Shown: positions 14,786-26,407, counted from the first letter of the stretch. The stretch is DNA of 40,397 nucleotides from Roseinatronobacter ekhonensis (GCF_900499075.1 NZ_UIHC01000030.1:1-40397); one strand, 5' to 3'. Translations and numbers: made by a program. Notes: generated by a model not told the origin, from the letters alone.

Positions 14786-15652
14786 CTATGGGCGCGCGAG
14801 GCGGATTTTCTGCTCATCCCAATCGGCGTGGTTCAGGACAGCGCCGTTGCGGCGCACCATGTCAATAGCGCTCGGATCAATCGTGGCCACGGCCCAACCC
14901 GGCTGGTTGAGGTCGGTTTGCGCCAGAATACCCGTTTCGGGAAAGCCCAGATCGGGCGGGCCGTAAATGGCGGCGGCACCGGTGTTCAGGTCAACTGCGG
15001 GGCACCACTCTGCCGCGCCCACGGTTGTGGACTGCACCACGATGCACTGGTTTTCCAGCGCCCGCGCCATCGCGCCAACCTTCACGCGGGTGTAGCCCGC
15101 CACACCTTCGGTGCAGGAGGGTACGAGGATAATTTCCGCCCCCGCTTCGGCCAGCGCGCGGCCCAGAAGCGGGAATTCGGCATCATAGCAGATCAGGACA
15201 CCGATCCGGCCCAAAGGCGTGTCGAACACTGTCAGACCGTGCGCCGGCGCGATATCCCACTCTTCACGCTCGAACCGGGTCATGATCTGTTTATCCTGAT
15301 GACCGATGACGCCATCCGGCCCGTAAACCGTAGCGCGGTTCACCGGCCGTGAGGCCCCGGCTTGCGCCGGGGCGCTGGCACCAAGGATATGGACGCCATG
15401 CTGCGCGGCAAGGGCGCAATGCAACTCGGCCACACGCGGCCCGTGGCGGATGACCTCTTGCAACGCTGCTTCCAGATCGGCGGCGACAGTTGCGCCGCCA
15501 AGGCTCGCAAGCTCCATCGCGCCGTATTCGGGAAAGACCAGCAAATCCGCCCCGGTGGCCGCACCGGTCGCAACCCAATCCGACAGTTTGGCGGCATAAG
15601 CGTCCCAATCTGACAGGAAATCGAGCGGATAAGCAGCGGCGGCAAGTATCAT
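14786..15652 (-). CDS. Carbon-nitrogen hydrolase (nitrilase superfamily)
   Basis: 288 residues with the complete catalytic set: E42 (VFPEYG), K121 (GHQDKQIMTRFE) and C155 (LICYDAEFP). This defines amidase/nitrilase-superfamily enzymes, which hydrolyse amide or nitrile C-N bonds through a cysteine thioester. The substrate cannot be read from sequence; an omega-amidase or N-carbamoyl-type role are options. The start overlaps the acetyltransferase stop by ATGA, and the two often pair as one operon. Confidence 0.9.
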   Translation of the reverse strand: MILAAAAYPLDFLSDWDAYAAKLSDWVATGAATGADLLVFPEYGAMELASLGGATVAADLEAALQEVIRHGPRVAELHCALAAQHGVHILGASAPAQAGASRPVNRATVYGPDGVIGHQDKQIMTRFEREEWDIAPAHGLTVFDTPLGRIGVLICYDAEFPLLGRALAEAGAEIILVPSCTEGVAGYTRVKVGAMARALENQCIVVQSTTVGAAEWCPAVDLNTGAAAIYGPPDLGFPETGILAQTDLNQPGWAVATIDPSAIDMVRRNGAVLNHADWDEQKIRLARP

Positions 15653-16236
15653 AATGCGCGCATCCAGACTTGCAGGGGTTTTTCGCTCTCAGCGTCCTCA
15701 CCAATATCGCGCCACGAAAACCGCGCGACAACACCGGGCAACGGGGCATAACCGCGCTTGCGCCAAAACCCGTCCAGCGGGCGATAATCGGCGGGCCGCG
15801 CGGGATGGTCGTCCGGGCGTTTTACGCTGCAAAAGGCGGCATGGCGCAGGCCAAGGGCGCGCGCCTGCGCCTCTCGCAGATCAAAGAAGCGGTGCCCCGC
15901 CCCCTGCCCCCGATATTCTGGCAAAAGCACCGACTCGGCGCAGTAAAACACGGCTTCGGGGTCATGGTCTGTGCCGTCAAACGCCGCGCGAAATTCCGCG
16001 TCAGCATCGACCATGGGCAGGCCGGTCGCCGCCCCCACCAGATTGTCGCCGTCATACGCCGCCGCGACAATGGCACGCGGGTTATCGCGATAAACCGCAA
16101 GATACCCGCGCTCATAGCCCAGATCGCCGTCATAAAGATACGGCCAATCATGGAAGACCCGGATGCGCAGATCCGCCAGCCCGTCAATGACCCGTCCAAT
16201 CGCGGCGCCCGTCAAAGCCTCATACCGCAAGCTCAT
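15649..16236 (-). CDS. GNAT-family N-acetyltransferase
   Basis: 195 residues from ATG 16236, which overlaps the upstream stop by ATGA. The acetyl-CoA loop is ESVLLPEYRGQGAGHRFFDLRE (RGQGAG at about 120), followed by ALGLRHAAFCSVKRPDDHP. A late DGFWRKRGYAPL segment is typical of the family's final strand-helix. It is linked to the carbon-nitrogen hydrolase downstream, as in many alphaproteobacteria where the two domains act together or are fused. The acceptor substrate is unknown. Confidence 0.85.
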   Translation of the reverse strand: MSLRYEALTGAAIGRVIDGLADLRIRVFHDWPYLYDGDLGYERGYLAVYRDNPRAIVAAAYDGDNLVGAATGLPMVDADAEFRAAFDGTDHDPEAVFYCAESVLLPEYRGQGAGHRFFDLREAQARALGLRHAAFCSVKRPDDHPARPADYRPLDGFWRKRGYAPLPGVVARFSWRDIGEDAESEKPLQVWMRAL

Positions 16237-16631
16237 ACCGAAACCTGTGCAATCCAATCTTGCAGGTTGTAATAGGTCGTCACGCGGGTGATCTTGCCAC
16301 CCGACAACGTGAAAAACGATCCGGCGGGCAGGACATACTGTTGCCCACATGCTTCGGGCAATCCCGGATCGGTTTGCAGATATTCGCCATGCACGGTAAA
16401 TTCTGCCGCAGCACGGGTGCCGTCATCGCTGACGAAAATCACCATGTCGCGCAATTCTTCGCGGTAGCTGACGCCCATATGGCTGCAAAACTCGGCAAAG
16501 GCCGCGCGCCCATGGCGCACCTCACCCTGGTTAACGTGGTGGGCCACATCGTCCGACACAAGCGCCAGCATGCCTGCCGCATCACCCGCGTTGAAGGCGG
16601 CAAAATAACGCTCGATACTCTCGCGGCTCAT
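16233..16631 (-). CDS. NTF2-like (SnoaL/ketosteroid-isomerase-related) protein
   Basis: 132 residues from ATG 16631. The cone-shaped NTF2 fold is evident from SIERYFAAFNAGDAAGMLALVSDDVAHHVNQGEVRHGRAAFAEF, then a strand series (AAAEFTVHGEYL, FFTLSGGKITRVTTYYNLQDW). The last motif is close to isomerase-related proteins encoded beside GNAT/nitrilase pairs. A catalytic role is not shown. It sits 4 nt after the phosphatase gene and overlaps the acetyltransferase gene. Confidence 0.8.
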   Translation of the reverse strand: MSRESIERYFAAFNAGDAAGMLALVSDDVAHHVNQGEVRHGRAAFAEFCSHMGVSYREELRDMVIFVSDDGTRAAAEFTVHGEYLQTDPGLPEACGQQYVLPAGSFFTLSGGKITRVTTYYNLQDWIAQVSV

Positions 16632-16635
16632 GAAC

Positions 16636-17094
16636 TTACCTTTCGGTCGGTGGCCCGAACCGGGCCAACAGGCGTTGCTTGATCTGGTCGCGGGCCTGCC
16701 GGTAGGCGACAAGCTTGGCGTCGCGCGACTCTCCCAGCCCCGATGGGTCCATGATCGGCCAGTATTCGACGTCGATATGCGCATAGCGGGTAAGTTCCAG
16801 CGCCTGCCTTTGGCTTGCAGGTGACAGCGCGACAATCAGGTCGAACCCGCCCAGATCATCGCCCCAATCCATCATTTCCTCGAAGGACCGCGACCGGTGG
16901 CGCGCCAGTTCCACCCCGTCCTCGGCACTGACAGAAATGGAAAACCCGTCAATCTCTCTGTCCGAACGCACTCCTGCCGATTGCACATAGGCCCGCTGGC
17001 CATAGAGCTTCTTCATGAACCCTTCGGCCATGGGCGAGCGCACGGAATTATGGTCGCAGCAAAACAGCACGGAAGATGGGAAATCCGTGCCCAT
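16636..17094 (-). CDS. Low-molecular-weight protein tyrosine phosphatase-like
   Basis: 152 residues. The phosphate loop is C13-DHNSV-R19-SP (C-x5-R), followed by MAEG. The late DPSGLGES carries the candidate general acid. The loop differs from the common CxGNxCRSP form, so activity could be toward phosphotyrosine, phosphoarginine or arsenate; the fold assignment is firm. It starts one base after the UPF0262 stop. Confidence 0.85.
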   Translation of the reverse strand: MGTDFPSSVLFCCDHNSVRSPMAEGFMKKLYGQRAYVQSAGVRSDREIDGFSISVSAEDGVELARHRSRSFEEMMDWGDDLGGFDLIVALSPASQRQALELTRYAHIDVEYWPIMDPSGLGESRDAKLVAYRQARDQIKQRLLARFGPPTER

Positions 17095-17574
17095 TCAGCC
17101 CCCGAAATGCAACACGCAGACGAGGGTGAACAGGCGGCGGGCGGTGTCTTTGTCCAGTTCGGCCTTACCCTCCAGCCGCTCTTGCAAGATGCGCGCGCCC
17201 TCGTTGTGAATGCCGCGCCGCGCCATGTCGATCGCTTCTATCTGGCTGGGCGGCATGGTTCTGACCGCTTCGAAATAGCTGCCGCAAATCTGGTAGTAAT
17301 CCTTGACCACCTGACGGAACGGCCCAAGCGACAGGTGCATCTCGCTGACCAGATCGCCCGCATCGTCGCGCAGGTCGATCACCAAGCGCCGCTCGCGAAT
17401 GGCCAGTGTCATCTGGAAGGGCCCCGGCGGCGCGTCCTGCCCGTCGCGGGGGAGCAGCGCAAAGCTGTTATCTTCCAACAGGTCGAACACGGCGACCTTG
17501 CGTTCCTGCTCGACATCCGGCGTGGGCGTGGGCAGCCCCGTGTCGTCAATCTCTATTTTACTAATGCGGCTCAT
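17095..17574 (-). CDS. UPF0262 family protein
   Basis: 159 residues from ATG 17574 (MSRISKIEIDD); a GTG 6 nt upstream is a weaker option. It matches the uncharacterised UPF0262 family by length and by segments such as VFDLLEDNSF, GPFQMTLAIRERRLVIDLRD, SLGPFRQVVKDYYQICGSYFEAVR and DMARRGIHNEGARILQERL. The gene usually precedes the phosphatase and infA in alphaproteobacteria, as here. Function unknown. Confidence 0.9.
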   Translation of the reverse strand: MSRISKIEIDDTGLPTPTPDVEQERKVAVFDLLEDNSFALLPRDGQDAPPGPFQMTLAIRERRLVIDLRDDAGDLVSEMHLSLGPFRQVVKDYYQICGSYFEAVRTMPPSQIEAIDMARRGIHNEGARILQERLEGKAELDKDTARRLFTLVCVLHFGG

Positions 17575-17767
17575 GGTCACTCTGGCAAATCATCCTTGGC
17601 CGCGAGTGTTGCCCCACGCGCCCGCGCGGCGCAAGAGGCATTGCACCGCGTCAGACATGACCACCACACCGCAGTATGGTTCGATGCGGCAACGCAGTGT
17701 TACGGTCCGCTCGAGCGCACCAGTGCGCCCAGGCCCAGCCTTGTGGCGTCGACAGCAAGAGGGGTGC

Positions 17768-17781
17768 GGCCGAAACCGGCC
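17768..17781 (-). terminator. Possible hairpin downstream of gyrB
   Basis: GGCCG-AAAC-CGGCC forms a 5-bp GC stem in the 261-bp gap between gyrB (ends 17836) and the UPF0262 start (17574). It has no T-tract. The rest of this gap shows no gene, only two GAAACCGG copies near 17772 and 17792. Confidence 0.25.
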
Positions 17782-17835
17782 CTGCCACGGGGTCGAAACC
17801 GGTCTTTCCATAGGATACCGGATCGCCACAGCCGG

Positions 17836-20334
<2,499 letters not shown>

Positions 20335-20388
20335 TTATCCCCCGCTTTTGCCCATTCATCCTTGCCGAAATATCCTCAGGGGGTGAAT

Positions 20389-20426
20389 GAGGGCGAAAGC
20401 CCTCAGAGGGGGCGCGAGCGCCCCCT
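20389..20426 (-). terminator. Double hairpin ending the polyamine operon
   Basis: Two stems lie back to back. GAGGGC-GAAA-GCCCTC (20389-20404) has a tetraloop. GGGGGCGC with GCGCCCCC (20408-20425) overlaps the agmatinase stop. They stand between the speA-speB operon and gyrB and probably insulate the two. There is no long T-tract. Next to it is a CCTTGCCGAAATATCC stretch, a phrase that recurs between Rhodobacteraceae genes as far as I recall. Confidence 0.5.
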
Positions 20427-21279
20427 ACCCGCCTTGGGCAATACCGATCAGCGCATAGGTCAGTTGCGCGGCGGTGAAATCCCAGACATCGGCGCCCGCG
20501 ATCGGGGCGAGTTCCACCACATCGATGCCCACGCAGCGCCGCCCGCGCAGCGCCGAACGCACCAAGGCCAGCGACTGGTAATAGCCCAAGCCCCCGGGCA
20601 CCGGCGTTCCGGTTGCGGGCATCAGGGGCGCGTCCAGCCCATCCACGTCAAAGGTTATGTAAATGTCCTCGGGGAAGTCGTCGGGCAGCGTGACCTCCAT
20701 GGACCCGCCGGTCACAAGATCCTCGGCGTCGGTGAAGGTCACACCCAATCTGTCGCGCAACTCCGCTTCTTGGGTACACAGCGCGCGCACGCCGTATTGC
20801 GCCAGCGCCATGCCTTCTTCTTCGACCAAAAGCTGCATGACAGACGCATGGCTGTGTCGAAACCCTTGATAGGCGCGGCGCAGGTCGGCATGGGCGTCAA
20901 TCTGGACAATCCCGATGCGGCGGCCCAAGGCCCGCGAAACACCCATCGCCGCGCCCCATGTCAGGCTATGCTCGCCGCCCAAGCTGACAGGGATCTGCCC
21001 GGCGCGGGCAATCCCTTCGGTGCGCGCGGCCAAGGCGTCCAGCGCCGCTTCCAGCGGTTGCTCGCAATCAATCGGGGGGGTGGTGTAGATGCCCGCAGCA
21101 CAGGGTTCCATTCCGCGCCACAGGCGTTCAAGTTGGTCAGAGGCCTCGATCAGCGCCGCCGGACCATCTGCCGTGCCAGACCCGTAAGACACCGTCTTTT
21201 CCAACGGCATGGGAACGATCTGAAAACGCGCCTCGGGGCTGCGCTCGGCATTTGTCAGTTCAGAATTCAGGAAGATCAT
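20425..21279 (-). CDS. speB: Agmatinase (ureohydrolase family)
   Basis: 284 residues. The manganese ligands are seen in LGGEHS (about 100), DAHADLR (about 127-133) and DVDGLDAPLMPATGTPVPGG (about 215-234). It is a ureohydrolase; agmatine to putrescine plus urea is inferred from its place as last gene after arginine decarboxylase. Arginase or guanidinobutyrase are less likely given the context. The start overlaps the upstream stop by ATGA. Confidence 0.88.
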   Translation of the reverse strand: MIFLNSELTNAERSPEARFQIVPMPLEKTVSYGSGTADGPAALIEASDQLERLWRGMEPCAAGIYTTPPIDCEQPLEAALDALAARTEGIARAGQIPVSLGGEHSLTWGAAMGVSRALGRRIGIVQIDAHADLRRAYQGFRHSHASVMQLLVEEEGMALAQYGVRALCTQEAELRDRLGVTFTDAEDLVTGGSMEVTLPDDFPEDIYITFDVDGLDAPLMPATGTPVPGGLGYYQSLALVRSALRGRRCVGIDVVELAPIAGADVWDFTAAQLTYALIGIAQGG

Positions 21280-22442
21280 GACAGGCGGCCTTTGAAGTCA
21301 TTGTAGTCGAATTTACGGATCACGCGCAACGCGTCTGTGTCGCTGTTCCACACCGCCAGCGCGGGCAGGCGCACACCGTTGAAGGTGGTGGTTTTCACCA
21401 TCGAATAATGCGCTTGGTCCAGAAACGCGACGCGCGTGCCGATTGCGGGCACGGCGCCAAAGTCATACCGCCCGATCACATCGCCTGCCAGGCAGCTTGG
21501 CCCGCCAAGCCGCACGGGGGTATCGCCCCCCTCGCCCAAAAGCGCGGGGCGGTAGGGTGCTTCGATCACATCAGGCATGTGGCAGGTGGCGGAAATATCA
21601 AGGATCGCGTTCGCGCCGTCATTTTCGACGACATCTAGCACCGCTCCCACCAAGATGCCGCAATCCAGTGCCACGGCCTCGCCCGGTTCCAGATAGCAAT
21701 GTAGCCCGGTTTCCTCGGTCACGCGGCGCAGAAAGGCAATCAGCCCTTCGCGGTCGTAATCGGCGCGGGTAATATGATGGCCGCCGCCGAAATTGATCCA
21801 TTTCAGATGCGGAGCAAGCGTGCGGATACGCGGCGCGATATGCTCCCAGATGGCCAGAAGCGGCGACAGGTCTTGTTCGCACAGCGTGTGCATATGCAGC
21901 CCATCGACGCCTGCAAGCGCGGCCGCGTCGATCTTTTCTAGCGGCGTGCCAAGGCGTGACCCGGGTGCTGCGGGGTCGTATTTCGCGTCATCGCCCAAAG
22001 GCAGGCCGGGGTTGAAGCGCAGGCCGACATGGATGTCGCGCCCCGACGCTTGCAGCACGGGCAAGAAGCGGTCCTTGGCGGCTTGGGTGTTAAAGATGAT
22101 ATGGTCCGACAGCCCCGCGATCTCAGTCATCTCGTCAGGCTTGTAGCCCGCCGAATAGGTCTCGACGATGCCGCCATATTCCTCGCGCCCCAGTCGCGCT
22201 TCCCACAGGCCAGACGCGCAAACGCCCGACAGGTAGCGGCTGACCAAGGGGGCCAGTTCCCACATGGAAAAGGCTTTCAGTGCGCACAGCACCGTCGCGC
22301 CGGACCGTGCCTGAATATCGGCCAGCACGCGCAAATTCTGCTCCAGCCGCGCCTCATCGACCACGAAACACGGGGACGGCACGCGTGCCAGATCAAACCG
22401 GGCAAATGCGCCCGGATCGCCCGCGAAGGTCTGCATCGCCAT
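21276..22442 (-). CDS. nspC: Carboxynorspermidine/carboxyspermidine decarboxylase
   Basis: 388 residues. It is a PLP alanine-racemase-fold decarboxylase with the Schiff-base lysine in LCALKAFSMWE (about residue 56), GLHMHTLCEQD, the glycine loop NFGGGHHITR and EPGEAVALDCG. These are NspC hallmarks. It decarboxylates carboxyspermidine (or carboxynorspermidine) to the triamine. ATG 22442 overlaps the dehydrogenase stop by one base; an alternative ATG is at 22436. Confidence 0.92.
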   Translation of the reverse strand: MAMQTFAGDPGAFARFDLARVPSPCFVVDEARLEQNLRVLADIQARSGATVLCALKAFSMWELAPLVSRYLSGVCASGLWEARLGREEYGGIVETYSAGYKPDEMTEIAGLSDHIIFNTQAAKDRFLPVLQASGRDIHVGLRFNPGLPLGDDAKYDPAAPGSRLGTPLEKIDAAALAGVDGLHMHTLCEQDLSPLLAIWEHIAPRIRTLAPHLKWINFGGGHHITRADYDREGLIAFLRRVTEETGLHCYLEPGEAVALDCGILVGAVLDVVENDGANAILDISATCHMPDVIEAPYRPALLGEGGDTPVRLGGPSCLAGDVIGRYDFGAVPAIGTRVAFLDQAHYSMVKTTTFNGVRLPALAVWNSDTDALRVIRKFDYNDFKGRLS

Positions 22443-23668
22443 CAGAAATCAGCCGGGGCCGAAAGCTCGGTGACGGTCCACGGAAGCCCGTGTTGGTTCA
22501 GCAGCTCCATGAACGGGTCCGGGTCCAACTGCTCGGTGTTGAACACGCCCGCGCCGGACCATGTGCCGTTCAGCATCAGCGCAGCCCCGATGAACGCAGG
22601 CACGCCGGTCGTGTAGCTGACGGCCTGAGACCCCACCTCGCGGTAGCAGTCTTCATGGTCACAGATGTTCTTGATGTAGAACGTCTTTTCGCCAGAGCCG
22701 TCCTTCGCCGGGCCGGTGATGATGTCACCGATATTGGTCTTGCCCTTGGTGCGCTCGCCCAGATCGCCGGGGTTGGGCAGCACCGCTTTCAGGAATTGCA
22801 GCGGCACGATCTTATGTCCCTGATACTCGACCGGCTCGATCCCCGTCATGCCCACATTCTGCAATACGGTCACATGGTTGATATAGGCGTCGCCAAAGGT
22901 CATCCAGAAGCGCGCGCGTTCGATTTCGGGGAAGTGAGTGACAAGCGACTCCAGTTCCTCGTGATACATCAGGTACATGTTCTTGGGACCGACTGCCTCG
23001 AAATCGAACGAAACAGAGGTGGACATGGCAGGGCTCGTGACCCAGCCGCCGTTTTCCCAGTGGCGCACATCGGCGGTCACTTCGCGGATGTTAATTTCCG
23101 GGTTGAAATTCGTCGCGAAGGCGTGACCGTGATCGCCGCCATTGCAATCGAGGATATCAATCAGGCGAATACCCGACAGGTGATGCTTGCGCACATAAGC
23201 CGCAAAAATCGAGGTCACGCCGGGGTCGAACCCGACGCCCAGCGTGGCCATCAGGCCCGCTTGCACAAACTGGTCATGCAGCTTCCACTGGTGGGAATAT
23301 TCGAACTTGGCCTCGTTCGGCGGCTCATAATTGGCGGTATCCAGATAATGCACGCCAGTGCGCAGGCAGGCCGCCATCAGGTCCAGATCCTGATAGGGCA
23401 GCGCCAGGTTGACCAGAAGCGCGGGTTGCACCGTTTCGATCAGCGCAACCGTCGCGTCCACGTCGTTGGCATCGACCTCGTAGGTTTCAATCTCGACGCC
23501 CGTGCGCGACTTCACCTCACGCGCAATCGCTTCGCATTTCGCAAGCGTGCGGCTGGCCACGCAGATGCGGCCTGTAAACATGTCGGGGTTCATCGCCATC
23601 TTGTGCAGCGTGACAGAGGCCACGCCGCCCGCGCCAATAACCAGAACGTCCTTGTTGGTGTCAGCCAT
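22442..23668 (-). CDS. Carboxynorspermidine/carboxyspermidine dehydrogenase
   Basis: 408 residues from ATG 23668 (MADTNKDVLVIGAGGVASV), with GAGGAA about 7 nt upstream. It has a Rossmann N-terminus and a saccharopine-dehydrogenase-like body (LPYQDLDLMAACLRTGVHYLDTANYEPPNEA, GVGFDPGVTSIFAAYV, DCNGGDHGHAFATNFNPEINIREVT). This family condenses putrescine or diaminopropane with aspartate semialdehyde, using NADPH. It overlaps the arginine decarboxylase end by 8 nt. Saccharopine metabolism is unlikely given the neighbours. Confidence 0.9.
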   Translation of the reverse strand: MADTNKDVLVIGAGGVASVTLHKMAMNPDMFTGRICVASRTLAKCEAIAREVKSRTGVEIETYEVDANDVDATVALIETVQPALLVNLALPYQDLDLMAACLRTGVHYLDTANYEPPNEAKFEYSHQWKLHDQFVQAGLMATLGVGFDPGVTSIFAAYVRKHHLSGIRLIDILDCNGGDHGHAFATNFNPEINIREVTADVRHWENGGWVTSPAMSTSVSFDFEAVGPKNMYLMYHEELESLVTHFPEIERARFWMTFGDAYINHVTVLQNVGMTGIEPVEYQGHKIVPLQFLKAVLPNPGDLGERTKGKTNIGDIITGPAKDGSGEKTFYIKNICDHEDCYREVGSQAVSYTTGVPAFIGAALMLNGTWSGAGVFNTEQLDPDPFMELLNQHGLPWTVTELSAPADF

Positions 23669-25568
23669 GGGTGTGTTCCTCAAGCTCGTAATAGGTGTAG
23701 CCATTCATCGCATGGCGGTAGGTTTCCATCAGCATCCGGCGCTGCGACGGGTTCAACGTGCCATCACGCACGCCGCGTTCCACGATCCGCTTGAACGCGT
23801 CCAGACATTGACGGGGTTCATATTCGACATAGGCCATCACTTCGGACACGGTATCGCCTTCGACCTCGTGCTGCAATTCCAGCACGCCATCCTCGTTGAA
23901 ATCCACCGTCACGATATTGGTATCGCCAAACAGGTTGTGAAGGTCGCCCAAGGTTTCCTGATAGGCCCCCACAAGGAAAATGCCGATGAAATACCGCTCA
24001 TCCGGGCTCAACTCGTGGATGGGCAGCGCGTTGCCAATGCCGTCGCCCAGAACGAACTGGTCGATCTTGCCGTCACTGTCGCAGGTGATGTCGGACAGAA
24101 CCGCGCGCCGCCCCGGCTGCTCATTGAGCCGTTGCAAGGGCGCGATGGGCACCAACTGGTCTATCGCCCAGACATCGGGCAACGACTGGAACAGGCTGAA
24201 ATTAGCGCGGTAAATGTCGCGATGGGCTGACAGCGCCTCGACCACCTCTTGCGGGACATCTGCAGGGTGCTGTGCAACAAGATCCTTGATGCGGCCGACA
24301 ATATACAGGAAAATCTGCTCGGCCCGCGCCACTTCTTCTATGCCGATGACGCCACGGCGGAACATGGCGCGCAATTCCTCGCGGTAGTAATCGGCATCGT
24401 TCAGGCATTCCTGCACCCGGCGCGGCGTCAGGTAGCCCGAAATCGCCGCCATGTCCGACAGCATGTGATGGTCATCATCTTCGGGGGTCAGCGGGGCCGC
24501 GCGGTCGAAATAGCTGGCTTCCAGAATGTCCGACAGCAGCATCGAGGAATAGGCCACAATGGCCCGGCCCGATTCCGTGACCAGCGTGGGGTGCGGCACC
24601 TCTGCCTCTTCCATCTGGTATTTCACGGTTTCGACCACGTTGGTGCAATACTCTTCCAACGTGTAGTTGACCGAATTGTCGGACGCCCGCGCCTCGCCGG
24701 TATAGTCAATGCCAAGACCGCCGCCCAAGTCCAGATATTCCAGCGGCACGCCAAGGCGGCGCAATTCGGTGTAGAAGCGGCAGGCTTCGTCCACGGCCTG
24801 GCGGATATCCATGATCTGCGGCACCTGGCTGCCCAGATGCGCGTGTTGCAACACAAGGCAATCGAGCATGTCGGCATCGCGCAGCTTGTCGATCAGGTCC
24901 ACCACTTCCTTGGTGGTCAACCCGAAGGTCGAGCGGTCGCCCGAACTGTCTGCCCAATTGCCCGTCACCCGCCGTGTCAGCTTGATCCGCACGCCCAGCG
25001 CGGGCTTTTCGCCCAAACGCTTTGCCTCGGCGATCACGGTGTCAGCCTCTGCGGGGGATTCGATGACCAGAACGCAGTTTATGCCCGCCTTGCGCGCCAG
25101 AATGCCAAGGCGAATGAACTCGGCATCCTTGATCCCGTTGCAGATCAGCAGCGCACCTTTGGGCAGATCACGCGACAGCGCCAGAATCAACTCCGGCTTG
25201 GACCCCGCTTCCAGCCCGAACTGAAACGGGCGGCCATACTCCACGATCCGGTCAATCACCTCGGCCTGTTGGTTCACCTTGATCGGGAACACCCCGCGAT
25301 AGGTGCCCTGATACCCGCTGCTGACAATGGCCGCCGCAAAAGCGTGGTTCAGAGATTCCAACTGGCGGCGCAGGAACGCGCCCACGCGCACCAGAACCGG
25401 CGTATGCACCCCGCGCGCATGCAGGTTGTGCAGCAGTTCGGGCAGGCTGGCGGGCGTGTCATCGGGTCGCGCGGGGTTCACCAACCCCAGATCACCATTC
25501 TCCATGCGGGCAAACATGCCCGCTCCCCAGCGATGAATGCCGTATTGTTGAAAGATGCGATCTGGCAT
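23661..25568 (-). CDS. speA: Biosynthetic arginine decarboxylase
   Basis: 635 residues from ATG 25568 (MPDRIFQQYGIHRWGAGMF), with GGGAGGG upstream; longer in-frame starts lack a ribosome site. It is a PLP fold-III enzyme with the lysine in GVFPIKVNQQAEVI (about 92-105), the GLEAGSKPEL and DLGGGLGIDY motifs, and a C-terminal NYEL-like region. It makes agmatine from arginine and is the first gene of the polyamine operon, divergent from the gene at 25682. Confidence 0.96.
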   Translation of the reverse strand: MPDRIFQQYGIHRWGAGMFARMENGDLGLVNPARPDDTPASLPELLHNLHARGVHTPVLVRVGAFLRRQLESLNHAFAAAIVSSGYQGTYRGVFPIKVNQQAEVIDRIVEYGRPFQFGLEAGSKPELILALSRDLPKGALLICNGIKDAEFIRLGILARKAGINCVLVIESPAEADTVIAEAKRLGEKPALGVRIKLTRRVTGNWADSSGDRSTFGLTTKEVVDLIDKLRDADMLDCLVLQHAHLGSQVPQIMDIRQAVDEACRFYTELRRLGVPLEYLDLGGGLGIDYTGEARASDNSVNYTLEEYCTNVVETVKYQMEEAEVPHPTLVTESGRAIVAYSSMLLSDILEASYFDRAAPLTPEDDDHHMLSDMAAISGYLTPRRVQECLNDADYYREELRAMFRRGVIGIEEVARAEQIFLYIVGRIKDLVAQHPADVPQEVVEALSAHRDIYRANFSLFQSLPDVWAIDQLVPIAPLQRLNEQPGRRAVLSDITCDSDGKIDQFVLGDGIGNALPIHELSPDERYFIGIFLVGAYQETLGDLHNLFGDTNIVTVDFNEDGVLELQHEVEGDTVSEVMAYVEYEPRQCLDAFKRIVERGVRDGTLNPSQRRMLMETYRHAMNGYTYYELEEHTHG

Positions 25569-25681
25569 GAACCCTCCCCTTATGGCGTGGTGGGATAACG
25601 TGAAGCGCCCGCATAAGAAATCCATGTGACAAACGCAAGAAATTAAGCGAGTTTCGCGACATTCGGGCAAAAGAGGGCACG

Positions 25682-26407
25682 ATGCTGATTTCGGCCAATC
25701 TGGGGTTTTTGTTCACCGAACTGGCGTTGGTGGACCGTGTGCGCGCGGCAAAGGACGCAGGCTTTGACGCGGTCGAATTTCACGACCTGCCAGACGGCAC
25801 CGATCTTACGGCGCTGCGCGCGGCGTTGGGGGAAATGCCGGTCATGGGGCTGAACACCTATATGGGGCCAAGCATGGGGCGTGCGGCGCTGTCGCGCGAC
25901 GAATTCGCGGGCGATTTCGCGACCGCCGCACGGTCTGCCGAGGCACTGGGCGCACGCGCAATCCATATTGTGGCTGGCATGGACGGCGACAATACGACCT
26001 ATCTGCACAATCTGGGCCATGCGCTGGCCTACACCCCCTGCCCCATCGTGATAGAGCCGATCTCCACGCCCGGCTATTTCCTGTCGGGCTTTGCGCAGGC
26101 CGAAGCGGTGCTCGACCAGATCAACGACCCGAGTTTGCGGATCATGGCCGATTGGTTCCACCTGCGCGCGGGGCACGCCGAGGGCGATGCGCGCGATCTG
26201 CTGACCCGCCTTTGGCCACGCATCGGCCATATCCAGCTTGCCCGCGCGGGCGACCGCGGTGCGCCCTGCCCTGTGATCGACGCTGAAATCGCGCGCCTGC
26301 TGCCGCATCTGCGCATGCTGGGATGCGCAGCACTCGGGCTGGAATACCGCCCCGACATTGCCCCGACACGCGCCATTGCCGACACAGTTGCGGCCCTTCG
26401 CGCCTGA
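25682..26407 (+). CDS. Hydroxypyruvate isomerase-like TIM-barrel protein
   Basis: 241 residues from ATG 25682. It starts MLISANLGFLFTELALVDRVRAAKDAGFDAVEFHDLP, the usual opening of the Hyi/xylose-isomerase-like barrel. VIEPIS (about 119), IMADWFHLR (about 157) and LEYRPD (about 220) carry the metal-site acids and histidine. It could isomerise hydroxypyruvate and tartronate semialdehyde or a related keto sugar acid. No glyoxylate-pathway genes flank it, so the substrate is open. Confidence 0.8.
   Translation: MLISANLGFLFTELALVDRVRAAKDAGFDAVEFHDLPDGTDLTALRAALGEMPVMGLNTYMGPSMGRAALSRDEFAGDFATAARSAEALGARAIHIVAGMDGDNTTYLHNLGHALAYTPCPIVIEPISTPGYFLSGFAQAEAVLDQINDPSLRIMADWFHLRAGHAEGDARDLLTRLWPRIGHIQLARAGDRGAPCPVIDAEIARLLPHLRMLGCAALGLEYRPDIAPTRAIADTVAALRA

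Noticed and set aside
22280-25598. Large plus-strand frames opposite the polyamine operon
   Set aside because: They are antisense shadows of nspC, the dehydrogenase and speA, all of which have strong motifs.
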